Below are positions 1 through 9,291 of a stretch of 64,000 nt of DNA, in pieces. How positions within the stretch are numbered: the first letter of the stretch is position 1; every line of letters begins with the position of its first letter. The position numbers and the translations under genes are program-made. The DNA is from Streptomyces sp. NBC_00576 (lineage in GTDB: Bacteria > Actinomycetota > Actinomycetes > Streptomycetales > Streptomycetaceae). The notes under the pieces were generated by a model that was not told where the DNA came from, did not search any database, and worked only from the letters and a program-made list of their open reading frames with translations. The stretch is taken from the NCBI RefSeq assembly GCF_036345175.1, contig NZ_CP107780.1, positions 10,855,010 to 10,919,009 on the forward strand. Reading direction: 5' to 3'.

Positions 1-1076
1 CCCGCTTCCAGCCGCAGGGGGTCCACGGTGAGCACGGTCGGCCGGGCGTCTTCCGGTACGCAGGTCACGTACGCCGTGGATTCCGCGAGGCCGTAGCCGG
101 GGGAGTGGGCGAGGGAGCCGAGCCCGATCCGGGCGAACCGTTCGACGAACGCCTCCACGGTCGGTGCGTGGATCGGCTCGGCGCCGTTGCACGCGTAGCG
201 GAGGGCCGACAGATCCAGTTCCTCCGTCATCTCGTCGGTGATGAGACGCGTGCAGAGGTCGTACGCGAAATTGGGAGCGCAGGTGTACGTGATCCGGAAG
301 CGGTCCAGCATGCGAAACCACTCCACCGGACGTCTGATGAACAGGGTCGGCTGCATCAGCGTGAGAGGCGCCCCGCACAGCAGCGCCGCCGTGAGCTGAG
401 TGAACAGGCCCATGTCGTGGTGGAGCGGCAGCCAGCTGCCGAACCGGTCCTGCGGACCGAGGCCCAGGTACGTGCACACCGCCTCGACGTTGGCCAGGAC
501 CGCACCGTGGGTGAGGATCACGCCTTTCGGTGACCCGGTGGACCCGGAGCTGTACTGGAGGATCGCGTCCGCGCCGCGGTCGACGACCCGGCCGGCCGCC
601 TGCCGTACGGCGGTCTGTCCGGTGCCGACCGGCCGTACGGCCTCGACCCTGAGCCGTTCCAGCCCGTGACCGCGCAGGTGCGCGGTCACCTCCGCCTGTG
701 CGGCTTCCGTGGTGACGGTCAGGCCGGGCGAGCAGTCCGCCGCGATCGCGGCGATCCGTTCGCCGGCGCTCGCCGAGCCACCCGGCATCGGCGAGGGCAC
801 GGCGACCAGCCCGGCGGACAGGCAGGCGAGGTAGACCTCCGCGAAATCGGTGCCCGTCGGCAGGGCGATGAGCACCCGTTCGCCGAGGGCCAGCCTTCGG
901 CTCAGATCCTCCGCGCGCACCTGGGAGCGGCGGGCCAGTTCCCCGTAGGTGATGCTCTCGGGTTCCACTCCGGTGGAGCCGTGGTAGAGGGTCAGTGCGG
1001 TCCGTTCGGGATGAGCGGCGACGCGCGCGGCGAAGGCCTCGCCCAGGTTCCGGTATCCGGTGAGGTCGACTGTCAT
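1..1076 (-). CDS. Fatty-acyl-AMP ligase (adenylate-forming enzyme), 3' end cut by window edge
   Basis: The minus frame is open from an ATG at 1076 to the left edge, so about 358 residues are present and the C-terminal part is missing. It begins MTVDLTGYRNLGEAFA and contains the adenylation core YSSGSTGSPKGV (A3 type) and SWLPLHHDMGLFTQL, a segment typical of fatty-acyl-AMP ligases, which activate fatty acids as acyl-adenylates and hand them to a carrier protein rather than to CoA. The start lies 4 bp after the stop of the MbtH gene, so the two are co-transcribed. With MbtH this suggests acyl-chain loading onto an NRPS or PKS encoded further left. Whether the enzyme is a FAAL or a stand-alone amino-acid adenylation domain is inferred from the HHDMG motif only. 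Confidence 0.85.
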   Translation of the reverse strand, partial: MTVDLTGYRNLGEAFAARVAAHPERTALTLYHGSTGVEPESITYGELARRSQVRAEDLSRRLALGERVLIALPTGTDFAEVYLACLSAGLVAVPSPMPGGSASAGERIAAIAADCSPGLTVTTEAAQAEVTAHLRGHGLERLRVEAVRPVGTGQTAVRQAAGRVVDRGADAILQYSSGSTGSPKGVILTHGAVLANVEAVCTYLGLGPQDRFGSWLPLHHDMGLFTQLTAALLCGAPLTLMQPTLFIRRPVEWFRMLDRFRITYTCAPNFAYDLCTRLITDEMTEELDLSALRYACNGAEPIHAPTVEAFVERFARIGLGSLAHSPGYGLAESTAYVTCVPEDARPTVLTVDPLRLEA

Positions 1077-1080
1077 GGTG

Positions 1081-1296
1081 TCAGCGCTGGTTTTCCATCG
1101 CCTCTATGAGGCTCTTCGGGCGCATATCGGTCCAGTTCTTCTCGATGTAGTCGAGGCATTCCTGGCGCCCGGCCTCTCCGAATACTGTTCCCCATCCGTC
1201 GGGGACATCGGCGAATACAGGCCAGAGTGAGTGCTGACCCTCGTCATTGACCAGAACGAGATAGTTGGCGTCGGGGTCCTCAAAGGGATTCGGCAC
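1081..1296 (-). CDS. MbtH family NRPS chaperone
   Basis: A 71-residue protein of normal MbtH length. The signature is complete: NPFEDPDANYLVLVNDEGQ, then SLWPVFADVPDGW and the C-terminal YIEKNWTDMRPKSL. MbtH proteins bind adenylation domains of non-ribosomal peptide synthetases and help them fold or activate substrate. The gene is immediately upstream of the adenylate-forming enzyme on the same strand, a usual pairing in specialised-metabolite clusters. No NRPS module lies inside the window, so the client is presumably the neighbouring ligase or an enzyme to the left. Confidence 0.95.
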   Translation of the reverse strand: MPNPFEDPDANYLVLVNDEGQHSLWPVFADVPDGWGTVFGEAGRQECLDYIEKNWTDMRPKSLIEAMENQR

Positions 1297-1359
1297 AGCG
1301 TTGCCCTCTCTCGATGAAGGAAAAGGAATGGTGTGCGGGGGCGGTACGACTGCGCTTCA

Positions 1360-2676
1360 CTATGCCTCCGCGGTTCGCTGACCATCAATACCGAGGGCCC
1401 GTTCCCGCAGGTCCTCCTCCGCGGTCTGCTCGACCTTGGACATCGTGGCGCGCAGGATGGGCGGGGCCATCAGCGAGGTGACGATCGCGACCAGGATGAT
1501 GATCGTGTACATCTCGGTGCCGAGTACTCCGAGCCGCAGCCCGACCATCGCGACGATGACCTCGATGACGCCGCGGGCATTCATCCCGGCGCCCAGGGCC
1601 AAGCCTTCCCAGCGGCCGAGCCCACTGAGCCGTGCCCCGAGATAAGCCCCGGCGAACTTGCCGACGATAGCGATGGTGAGCACCCCCAGGCCGGTGAGCA
1701 GAACGGGCGGATCGGCGAGCATGGTGAGGTCCATGCGGAGCCCGACCGTGGCGAAGAAAAGGGGAGCCAGGACGGCCGCCACGAAGGTCTGCAGCGGGGC
1801 GAGCGCAGGTGGTTCCAGCGCGCCGCAGGCGCGGATCACGACACCGGCGACGAACGCGCCGAACACCGCTTCCAGACCCATGGCGTGGGTGGCCGCCGAC
1901 GCCAGCACCGCCAGGACGACCACGACGGTCACGGTCGCCCCGTTGCCGGGCGCCCGGGCCGCCGCACGCAGACCGGCCGCGACGGCGGGCCGCAGCAGCA
2001 TCGCGCAGATCAGCACGACGATCAGCCAGCCCACCGAGAAGGCCAGGTCGCCTGCGCGGACCCCGGTGGTCGCCATGGCCGAGACCATCGAGAGCAGCAG
2101 CCATCCGACGATGTCGTCGACCATGACGGCGCACAGGGTGAGCTGGCCGATGTTGCGGTGCAGCAGCCGCAGGTCCATCAGGGCCTTGGCGATGACCGGG
2201 AGGGCACTGACCCCCATGGCGATGCCCAGGAACAGCGCGAACGCGGGGCGTTCGCCCGGCACGAGAGCGGTGGGCAGCAGGAATCCGAGGGCCACGCCCA
2301 GCGCGAGCGGGATGGCGATCCCGGCGAGACTGATACGGAGAGCCGTCGACCCGCGTCGGCGAACCAGGGACAGGTCCATGTGGGCGCCGGTGATCGTGAC
2401 GAGCAGCAACACCCCGATCTGGCCCGTCGCGTCGAGCAGATGGAACTGCTCGGGATCCCGCGGCAGCAGCCAGTTGCTGAAGCCGGGCGCCACCTGCTCC
2501 AGGACCGAAGGGCCCAGCAGCACGCCGGCGCACAGCTCGCCGACGATGGTGGGCAGGCCGAATCTCGCCGCCAGCCTGCCGAGCAGAAACGCGAGCAGGA
2601 GCAACGATCCGAGCTGGAGGAGGAAGACGAGTAACTGGTGGGCGGCGATGGTGGACACCGGTTGCACGGCCAGCAT
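1360..2676 (-). CDS. Cation:proton antiporter (CPA2 / Kef type)
   Basis: A polytopic membrane protein of about 438 residues beginning MLAVQPVSTIAAHQLLVF and followed by roughly a dozen hydrophobic segments. It has family features such as GRLAARFGLPTIVGELCAG near the N-terminus and GMNARGVIEVIVA late in the protein, typical of CPA2 Na+/H+ or K+/H+ antiporters. The reading frame extends upstream, but the upstream part is basic and unlike the family. The ATG at 2676 has a GAGAGG-like ribosome site. It lies 63 bp after the MbtH gene on the same strand. Such antiporters sometimes sit in antibiotic clusters, where they may serve export or self-protection; that role here is inference. Confidence 0.85.
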   Translation of the reverse strand: MLAVQPVSTIAAHQLLVFLLQLGSLLLLAFLLGRLAARFGLPTIVGELCAGVLLGPSVLEQVAPGFSNWLLPRDPEQFHLLDATGQIGVLLLVTITGAHMDLSLVRRRGSTALRISLAGIAIPLALGVALGFLLPTALVPGERPAFALFLGIAMGVSALPVIAKALMDLRLLHRNIGQLTLCAVMVDDIVGWLLLSMVSAMATTGVRAGDLAFSVGWLIVVLICAMLLRPAVAAGLRAAARAPGNGATVTVVVVLAVLASAATHAMGLEAVFGAFVAGVVIRACGALEPPALAPLQTFVAAVLAPLFFATVGLRMDLTMLADPPVLLTGLGVLTIAIVGKFAGAYLGARLSGLGRWEGLALGAGMNARGVIEVIVAMVGLRLGVLGTEMYTIIILVAIVTSLMAPPILRATMSKVEQTAEEDLRERALGIDGQRTAEA

Positions 2677-3155
2677 CAACGAGCCTCTCTGGGAGCACAT
2701 CTGAGCTATGTACTGGCGAGTGAAGACCTGTTGTGGACGGCGAATGGCGCGTACCGCAGCACGGTTTACGCGGCTGCTTTCAGGGCTCGTCGGCGATTCG
2801 ACTTCGCGACCGCGCACTCTACGGGGGGGCGACCGTGCCATTGACGGCCCCTTCCCGGTCGGGACCATTCCGCGGAAGAGAAATTCCGGCGCCATGCGCG
2901 GCGTTCCGTGCCGCGGTGAAATCGTCCGGTGTCAGTGTGGCTGTCAGGGTGTCCAACCGCACCCGAATCCTCACTTGGACGAACGCGCGGGTGGCCGCCC
3001 CGTACAGAAATGACGAGGGGACGGCCCTGTACTTCTCAGCGCCCCGTACATGCCCGCCTGCCCCGCCGACGTCGGAGACGCCCTCGCCGGACGAGCAGAT
3101 CGCCTGGAGCACACACTTGGACCGGATCGCATGACACCGCACAACGAACCCGTAC
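2677..3155. other. Intergenic stretch without a supported gene
   Basis: About 480 bp upstream of the antiporter. Open frames here are short and lack a recognisable domain or convincing ribosome site. It presumably holds the antiporter promoter and the decayed end of the neighbouring Tap-like pseudogene. Confidence 0.4.
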
Positions 3156-4050
3156 CTACCGCCCGGCGCTCGCCGGAGAGACCCGGATCTGCCCGGCGGC
3201 CGGGCCGCCGCGCGACTCGCCGGCCTGGTGGGCCGGGTCGGTGACGTGGACCGGCGGCTTGGAGAGACTGACGGCGGCGCCGTTCGCGGCCGCGCCGAAC
3301 GCCAGGTTCACGTCGATGCCGACCAGGTAGCGCATCATGCCTCGGTGTCGGTCAGGTCCCGTGCCCAGTCGTAGGCCTCCTCGAACAGCTTCTCCTCGGG
3401 GCCGCGCACGTGGAACCGGGGCAGGTCGGCCAGGACGGGGTGTCCGTCAGTCGCCTCGCACGGCGCCGGGTCCATCGGCTGCGCGCCCAGCGAGCCGGGC
3501 CGGTGCTCGGAGTGCCGCCTGCCGGTCGCGTCCGGCTCGCTCGCCCGGGTCGGCGGGTTGAGTGCGGCCATCAGCTCCAGGCCGGTGACGGCGGTGGAGC
3601 CGACCGGCGCCATCACCCGGGCCGCGTACACGCCCAGCACCCGGGCGAGTTCGGCTGGTTCGAGCTGGGCGGCGTGGCTCCAGGCGAGGTCATCAAGGGC
3701 GTGTGCCACGACGGGATGCACAGCTGCACGCACTGGCGCCGACTGCCCTGCGCGGGGCGGTAGATCCGCGCTCACGGCCCGAACCCGCGCTTGGTGAGCT
3801 GCCAATTCGCGCGGGTTAGCTGCTTGATGACCTTGTGCCCGTCCGTGATCCGCCCGGCGAGCCCCTCATCATCCGACAGCGCCGCCGGAAGGCCGTAGCG
3901 TTCGCACGCGGTCTTGGTGAGCACCAGCAGCGGGTCGTCCTGCAGCCGTGCAGCTTCTCCGTCCCGAGCCGGGCCTCCTGGAGCGTCCACTCGACCAGGG
4001 CGGGCAGGGACTTGGCGGGTACGTCCAGGGTCAGCGTTGCACGTCATACT
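3156..4050 (-). pseudogene. Telomere-associated protein (Tap)-like gene, broken by frameshifts and a stop
   Basis: Three consecutive minus-strand segments in different frames read as one decayed protein. The first (about 4026-3940) reads LTLDVPAKSLPALVEWTLQE. After a frameshift it continues LVLTKTACERYGLPAALSDD to WQLTKRGFGP, where a TGA sits where WARIYR would follow. A further shift leads to a frame with VMAPVGSTAVTGLELMAAL and FEEAYDWARDLTDTE, then a stop overlapping MMRYLVGIDVNLAFGAAANG. From memory this order resembles the Streptomyces Tap protein, which binds telomeric DNA and recruits the terminal protein Tpg. The N-terminal HTH and the C-terminal half are missing. The assignment rests on remembered similarity; the multiple frame breaks are directly visible. 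Confidence 0.5.
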
Positions 4051-4289
4051 GTTGAGCCGTATCGGCCCGTGATTCACTGACCCACGAAATTACAGGTAGA
4101 GGTCAGGTCGACCTGGGGCCTTGCCGACGAGTTGCTCTACGCAAGCAGGAGCGGCTCTTTTCGGCCAGCGTGCACGGAGACGCCAATGCCGCTGAACAGG
4201 TGTCCAAATCCCGCCCTCGACCGGGGTGCGGGATGACCGCGTGAAGTCTTCATGGTGATACAGCGTGACGGGGCCGAGGGGATGTGCGC

Positions 4290-5084
4290 ATGACACAGGA
4301 CGAACGTGGCGTAGCTGTGATATCGGGTGCATCATCGGGATTCGGCGAGAGAATTGCGCAGGTATTGGCCCAGCAGGGTTACTCCGTAGTGGCTCTGGCC
4401 CGTAGGGTGGACCGCCTGAAAGCCCTGGCGGAACAGGACGCCACAGGGGCCATTCTGCCGGTGGTCGCCGATGTCCGGGACCGGGAGGGCCTGGCGCGGG
4501 CCTTCGATGAACTGCCCCCCGATTTCCGTGACATCTCGGTGCTCATCAACAACGCCGGCCTGTCCCGGGGGTTCGGCCCGCTGCAGTCGGGCAGCGACGC
4601 GTCCTGGCGCGAAATGATCGACACGAACATCTCCGGTCTGCTGAACGTCAGTGGACTGCTGCTTCCGCGCCTCGTGTCCCGCGGATCCGGCCACGTGGTG
4701 AACATCGGCTCGATCGCGGCGAGTTACCCCTACATGGGGGGCAACGTCTATGCCGCCACCAAGGCCTTCGTGCACCAACTCTCCCTGAATATGCGTGTGG
4801 ACCTCCAGGGCACGGGGGTCAGGGTGAGTTGTGTGGCGCCCGGGATGGCGAAGACCGAGTTCGCGAAGGTGCGTTACGACGGGGACGTGGAGCGCGCCGA
4901 TGCGCTGTACGAGGGCCTTGAGCCGCTGACCGCCGACGACGTGGCGCAGACCGTGGCCTGGTGTCTGACACGGCCGGCCCGCGTCAACATCAACATGATC
5001 GAACTGATGCCGTCCGAGCAGCACTTCGGACTCGGATTCGCCGGGAGCCCGCCTGCCTCGCCCGGAGGTGCGGATGGCGCGTGA
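4290..5084 (+). CDS. Short-chain dehydrogenase/reductase (YdfG-like SDR)
   Basis: A 264-residue classical SDR. The nucleotide-binding motif is GASSGFGERIA, the NNAG motif is present (INNAGLSRGFGP), the catalytic serine lies in NIGSIAASYPY, and YAATKAF carries the YxxxK pair. These enzymes interconvert alcohols and ketones with NAD(P)H; the sequence style is close to 3-hydroxy-acid dehydrogenases of the YdfG group. The ATG at 4290 follows GAGGGGA; an in-frame GTG lies 6 bp upstream. The gene overlaps the following acetyltransferase start by 11 bp, so it is the first gene of a three-gene operon with GNAT and carbamoyltransferase, probably tailoring genes of the same metabolite cluster. Confidence 0.9.
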   Translation: MTQDERGVAVISGASSGFGERIAQVLAQQGYSVVALARRVDRLKALAEQDATGAILPVVADVRDREGLARAFDELPPDFRDISVLINNAGLSRGFGPLQSGSDASWREMIDTNISGLLNVSGLLLPRLVSRGSGHVVNIGSIAASYPYMGGNVYAATKAFVHQLSLNMRVDLQGTGVRVSCVAPGMAKTEFAKVRYDGDVERADALYEGLEPLTADDVAQTVAWCLTRPARVNINMIELMPSEQHFGLGFAGSPPASPGGADGA

Positions 5085-5598
5085 GCCCGTGCAGGCCGCC
5101 TCCCGGTACGTGAACGCGCTGGACGGTCTCGTCGCGAGACCCGCGCGCCCCGAGGACGTGGAGGAGATCTCCTTACTCTCCGCCCCCTTCGTCGACGACG
5201 GATTGTTGATTGCCCGCCCTCTTGTGGAACTGGCCGAAAAGATGCATGAATTCGTGGTCGCCCGGCAAGAGGGCCGACTGGTCGGCTGCATGGGGATGGC
5301 CCCGACCGACACCCCGACCGACAAGAGTCTGGTGGTCTACAACCTCTGCATCGCGCCCGATTGGCAGGGCAGGGGAATCGGCCGTCATTTGGTCGGCGTT
5401 GCCGTGAATATCGGCAGGCGCGAGGGGTATCAATCTTTGCTGGCCCTTACCCGATACGGCGGCGAATGGTTCAGGAAGCTGGGGTTCTCGAACGTCCCGG
5501 TGAGCGAGGCCCGCGACGAGTGGCGCACTCTCTTCCGACCCGACCGAAGATCGAGCCTATATCGGTTGATACTTACCTCCGAGCAGTCCAGAGACTGA
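5074..5598 (+). CDS. GNAT family N-acetyltransferase
   Basis: A 174-residue acetyl-CoA-dependent acyltransferase. The acetyl-CoA binding signature is CIAPDWQGRGIGRHLV (Q/RxxGxG/A). The first half, RPARPEDVEEISLLSAPFV then RPLVELAEKMHEFVV, resembles the acetyltransferase domain of amino-acid N-acetyltransferases such as N-acetylglutamate synthase, so an amino-acid-like substrate is plausible. The ATG at 5074 is preceded by CGGAGGTG inside the SDR coding sequence, and the overlap implies translational coupling. In its cluster setting it may modify a building block or the product, which is inference. Confidence 0.85.
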   Translation: MAREPVQAASRYVNALDGLVARPARPEDVEEISLLSAPFVDDGLLIARPLVELAEKMHEFVVARQEGRLVGCMGMAPTDTPTDKSLVVYNLCIAPDWQGRGIGRHLVGVAVNIGRREGYQSLLALTRYGGEWFRKLGFSNVPVSEARDEWRTLFRPDRRSSLYRLILTSEQSRD

Positions 5599-5643
5599 AG
5601 CATGTCCGCGTACACGCTCATGCTGACCAAGGGAGTGACACGG

Positions 5644-7350
5644 TTGATAATCTGCGGGTTGAAACTCACGCATGATGGCGCCGTTGCCCTGATCGAGGAC
5701 GACCGCCTGGTTTTCAGCGTGGAGATGGAGAAGCTGGGAAACGGCCTGCGCTACAGCACCGTTGCCGATTTCAGCTTGATCCCCGGGATTCTGGCCGACT
5801 TCGGCTACAAGCCGAAGGACGTGGACGAGTGGGTCATCGACGGCTGGGACGGCGACGTGTCCGGAACGGTGGCCCTGCTGGACCGGGGGAGCCCGACGGA
5901 GGTCGTGGTCGGCCCGTACCGCGAGTCGCGGGCCTGCCCGGCGCTCGACGCGCCCAGCGTCTCGGGCACGTACCCGATGGACGGCGAGACCTATGCGTAC
6001 ACCAGCTACCCGCACGCGGCGGGACACGTGGCGAGTGCCTACGTCTCCAGCCCCTTCGCCCAGCGAGATGAGGGCTCCTTCGTCCTCGTCTGGGACGGCG
6101 GGCTCTTTCCCCGTCTGTACTGGACGGACCCACGGGGCGGCGTGGAGAACCTGGGAGAGCTCTTTCCTCTCATCGGGCACGCGTACGCCATCGCGGGACA
6201 CCACTTCGGGCCCTTCCGCAAAGCCGTCCAGTCGCCCACGGTCGACGACCTCTCGGTGGCCGGCAAACTCATGGCCTACATAGCGCTGGGCAAGGCGGAC
6301 GAGGGTGTACTGAGCATTCTGCGCGAAGAGTTCCACCGCGTCTTCGAGAGCGAGGAACCGGCCGCCGTCGAGTACCGCGCGACCGTCGGCGGGTACGGCA
6401 GCCTCTTCGAGCAGTCCGTGCCTCCGGTGCACGAGTTCTACTCAGCGGTTCGTGCCAGGGCGGAGGAGAACGGGGCCAGCGACGAGGACGTGCTGGCCAG
6501 CGTGCACGCCTTCCTCGAAGACCTCCTCGTCGAACGGATCTCCGTCAAGGTGCGCGCCGCCAAGGGCGACGGCCCGTGGAACCTCTGCTTCGCCGGCGGC
6601 TGCGCGCTGAACATCAAGTGGAACAGTGCGCTGCGCGAGGCGCCGGACTTCCGCGATGTGTGGGTGCCTCCGTTCCCCAACGACGCGGGTTCGGCCATCG
6701 GCGCCGCCGCGCTGGGCAGGGCGCAGCACACCGGTCTGGGGCCGCTTTCCTGGAACCCCCGGCTGGGCCCGGCGCTGACGGCGTCACCCGAGGTGCCCGC
6801 GGGCTGGTCGACCCGGAACTGCACTCCGGAGGAACTCGCCCGGATCCTCCACGAGTCCGGGGAGCCCGTGGTGGTCCTGCACGGCCGCGCCGAACTCGGC
6901 CCCCGCGCCCTCGGCGGCCGCAGTATTCTGGCGGCCCCGGTCAAGGCGTCTATGAAGGACGAGCTGAACCGCGTCAAGGACCGCGAGCCCTACCGGCCCG
7001 TCGCCCCCATCTGCCTGGAGGCCGAGGCCCCGACGATCTTCTCTCCCGGCACCCGGGACCCGCACATGCTCTTCGACCACAAGGTACGGGCGGACTGGTT
7101 GGAACGCATCCCCGCGGTCGTCCACCTCGACGGGACCGCACGGCTCCAGACGGTCGGCCCGGGCGACGACGACCTGCTCTTCACCGTGCTGACCGCCTAC
7201 CATCGGCTCAGCGGCGTCCCGGTGCTCTGCAACACCAGTGCCAACCTCAACGGGCACGGTTTCTTCCCCGACGTGGCCTCCGCGGCGCGCTGGGGCCGGG
7301 TCTCCCGGATCTGGAGCGACGGGACGCTGTACCGGCGGACCGACGGCTGA
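5644..7350 (+). CDS. O-carbamoyltransferase (TobZ/NodU family)
   Basis: About 568 residues, two-domain architecture: an N-terminal Kae1/YgjD-like ATPase domain (KLTHDGAVALIEDDRLVFS at the start, SYPHAAGHVASAY) and a C-terminal region with CFAGGCALNIKWN, VPPFPNDAGSAIGAAALG and the family hallmark GRAELGPRALGGRSILA. These enzymes transfer a carbamoyl group from carbamoyl phosphate, via carbamoyl-AMP, to a hydroxyl of an antibiotic or sugar. The TTG at 5644 is chosen because AGGGAG lies 8 bp upstream and because the family begins just before ICGLKLTHDG; an ATG at 5602 is the alternative. It is the last gene of the SDR-GNAT operon. It predicts an O-carbamoylated product. Confidence 0.9.
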   Translation: MIICGLKLTHDGAVALIEDDRLVFSVEMEKLGNGLRYSTVADFSLIPGILADFGYKPKDVDEWVIDGWDGDVSGTVALLDRGSPTEVVVGPYRESRACPALDAPSVSGTYPMDGETYAYTSYPHAAGHVASAYVSSPFAQRDEGSFVLVWDGGLFPRLYWTDPRGGVENLGELFPLIGHAYAIAGHHFGPFRKAVQSPTVDDLSVAGKLMAYIALGKADEGVLSILREEFHRVFESEEPAAVEYRATVGGYGSLFEQSVPPVHEFYSAVRARAEENGASDEDVLASVHAFLEDLLVERISVKVRAAKGDGPWNLCFAGGCALNIKWNSALREAPDFRDVWVPPFPNDAGSAIGAAALGRAQHTGLGPLSWNPRLGPALTASPEVPAGWSTRNCTPEELARILHESGEPVVVLHGRAELGPRALGGRSILAAPVKASMKDELNRVKDREPYRPVAPICLEAEAPTIFSPGTRDPHMLFDHKVRADWLERIPAVVHLDGTARLQTVGPGDDDLLFTVLTAYHRLSGVPVLCNTSANLNGHGFFPDVASAARWGRVSRIWSDGTLYRRTDG

Positions 7351-7384
7351 GTCGATCCGTGACGCAGAAGGCACGATCCGATTC

Positions 7385-7403
7385 GGGACTGTAAAACGTT
7401 CGG
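7385..7403. repeat. Orphan IS256-family terminal sequence
   Basis: The 19-bp string GGGACTGTAAAACGTTCGG is identical to the outer left end of the complete IS256-family element at 39229-39247. No matching transposase or right end is nearby. It sits just before a 5'-truncated HNH gene, so it most likely marks the scar of an IS insertion and deletion. Confidence 0.75.
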
Positions 7404-7419
7404 CCCTGTCTCGCATTCG

Positions 7420-7722
7420 GTGGTGACGGAGCGTCGTGATAGGTCGGCGTGGACGGCGAAAGAGCGCGAGGCCTACGCCAACGACCTCGACGATCCCCGC
7501 GCGCTGATCGCCGTCTCCGCAGCGTCCAACCGCTCCAAGTCCGACCAGGACCCCGCGACCTGGATGCCGTCTTTCGAGGGCTATCACTGCCGGTACGCCG
7601 GCGGCTGGGTGGCTGACAACACGCGCTACCAGCTGTCCGTCGCCCCCGACGAGAAGGCCGCGCTCTCGCAGATCCTGAGCAACTGCCCGGATAGCCCGAT
7701 CGAGATCACGCTCGTTCGCTGA
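7420..7722 (+). pseudogene. HNH endonuclease (GmrSD C-terminal/DUF1524-like), 5'-truncated
   Basis: About 100 residues containing AWTAKEREAYANDLDDPR, LIAVSAASNRSKSDQDPATW and a Cys/Tyr-rich tail, which is the C-terminal half of secreted HNH nucleases common in Streptomyces. The N-terminal part with the signal peptide and the DIDHxVPL motif is absent. The upstream sequence is the orphan IS256 end, so the gene was most likely cut by an insertion. The frame can begin at a GTG at 7420, but no good ribosome site is seen. It probably yields no active enzyme. Confidence 0.65.
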
Positions 7723-7986
7723 GGGGCCGTAGGCTGCCGAACCGCCTCTGGCGCAGGGACAGTACCTTCCTGTCGCCGCCTTTGTGGCCTCCTCTTTTGT
7801 GGAAGGGACGCAGCCACCGGTGTCACGCCCTGACGGGCAGGCCCGGATGCACACGAGATCCACTGTCCGGGGCGTTTCCTCGGGCACTGTCCACGAGACA
7901 GACGGGCCGGCCTCGTCCATGGAGCGGTCAGAACCAAGCAGTTGAAAATGCCGGACCGAGCAGCGGGACAGGCCTTCCTGCAGCCT
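7723..7986. other. Intergenic stretch with nothing recognisable
   Basis: Between the HNH remnant and the end of the beta-propeller remnant. Open frames are short shadows without family motifs. Confidence 0.4.
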
Positions 7987-9084
7987 TCACTCTCCGCCCA
8001 CATGGCCGGCGCAGCGGTGCGCGCCTGGCTCACAGAACAGGCCGTATCCCATCTTGTTGATCGTGATGTCGATGGCCATGTACGGCTCACGGCTGATCGT
8101 GATGGATGATCCCGCCGGGGTGTTGGGGAGTGCTTCGACTACTGTGCCGACCGCTTCGTCACCAGTGCGGCCCTCGTGAAGGACCCCGGAGGCCCTGCCT
8201 CCCATTTCGCTGCCCTTGTCACACGGAGGAGCGTGCTCGGAGCACTGCACCATGGTCAGGTAGCGGTAGTCGAATGAGCCGTCGTCCTTGATGGTGATGC
8301 TGGCGCCGGACCAGCTCCAGGTCCCGACGAACCGTGCCAGTGGCCGGGGCGTTGCTGTGGGGGAGGGGCTGCGGGGGCCGGGGGCGAGGTCGCCTATCCA
8401 GATGCGGGCATTGGCCGGGTCGGAGGTTTCCCAGGCCCGGCGGGAACCGAGAACCACGACCTTCTTCTTCCACACGGTGAGTGTGGCCAGTGATCTCAAC
8501 GTGTCGAATCCGTTGGTCCGGGTCGGTTGTTTGGCCCACTTCTTCCCGTCGGCGGAGAACCAGAGGGCGCCCACCGCGGAGTTGTCGGCCGCACGGGCCG
8601 ACCCGATGGCGACGAAGCCGCTGCCCGCGGGTGCGACGGCGAGCATTTCCTGGTTCTTGCGGGGGACGACGCCGACGTCCGGCAGACGCCCCACGTCGAG
8701 CGGCGCGCCGGTGTGCCACCCGGAGTTGCCCTCTCTATACCAGGTGTGGGGCTCGGTAGTGTGCTCGACGGAGTCGTCGGCCAAGCCACCGGTCAGCACC
8801 ATGGTGTCGCCGTTACGCGCCAGATGGTCGAACTCGTTGCCGTTGTCCGGCAAAGGCTCCTTCTTCCACCTGCGTCCATCACGCGAGGCGAAGAGCTGGT
8901 CCGCAGGCCGGAAGTCACCAGTAGTGCAGTTCGTCAGCAGATGGAAGGCGTCATCGGCGACGAGGACCTCCGCCGTCGCCTCACTGCCCTCGTGGCCACC
9001 GCAGGGTGTCTCGAACAGTTTGGTCGAGTGCCCCGACTTCTCCACCAGCCACAGTCGCAGACTCGCTTGCTGCTCGTCGGGTTG
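7987..9084 (-). pseudogene. Beta-propeller-like surface protein, N-terminus lost at the Tn7-like island boundary
   Basis: The minus frame encodes about 360 residues. The N-terminal two thirds has repeated W-rich blade-like strands (FASRDGRRWKKEPLPD, LWFSADGKKWAKQP) as in exo-sialidase/BNR-type propellers. After a proline/serine linker there is a C-terminal beta domain (GTWSWSGASITIKDDGSF) with paired cysteines. There is no signal peptide and no proper start: an ATG at 9045 sits mid-blade and the frame simply runs back to about 9084, where the sequence character changes. This is the expected result of a transposon entering the gene. The missing N-terminal part is not found elsewhere in the window. 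Function is not assigned. Confidence 0.55.
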
Positions 9085-9291
9085 TGATTCCGGGGTTCAT
9101 AGTCGGTGTGGCAAGGTCGGCTTGAGCTGGGGTGTTGGGGGTTTCCTGAGAAGCGTCAGGGCGCGTTCTGGGTACTGGGCGGGGTGGTGACGGGGCTTCT
9201 GGTCTGGGGTTATTCGTGGTTGGTTGATAACGGTGGCGTGGTGTTGGTGATGGTCCTCGGTGTCTAAAGGTCTGGTGCGTGTTTGCGCTGG

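Noticed and set aside
1333..2634. A 433-codon plus-strand frame across the antiporter
   Set aside because: Low-complexity Gln/His/Arg/Gly translation; the minus strand encodes a clean membrane transporter.
2819..3142. A 107-codon minus-strand frame between antiporter and Tap remnant
   Set aside because: No ribosome site or recognisable motif; composition is compatible with chance in high-GC DNA.
9060..9290. Possible Tn7-like left end with TnsB-binding repeats
   Set aside because: TGT-like strings and GT-rich words are present, but no convincing direct repeats or matching right end could be found by eye, so no end was annotated.
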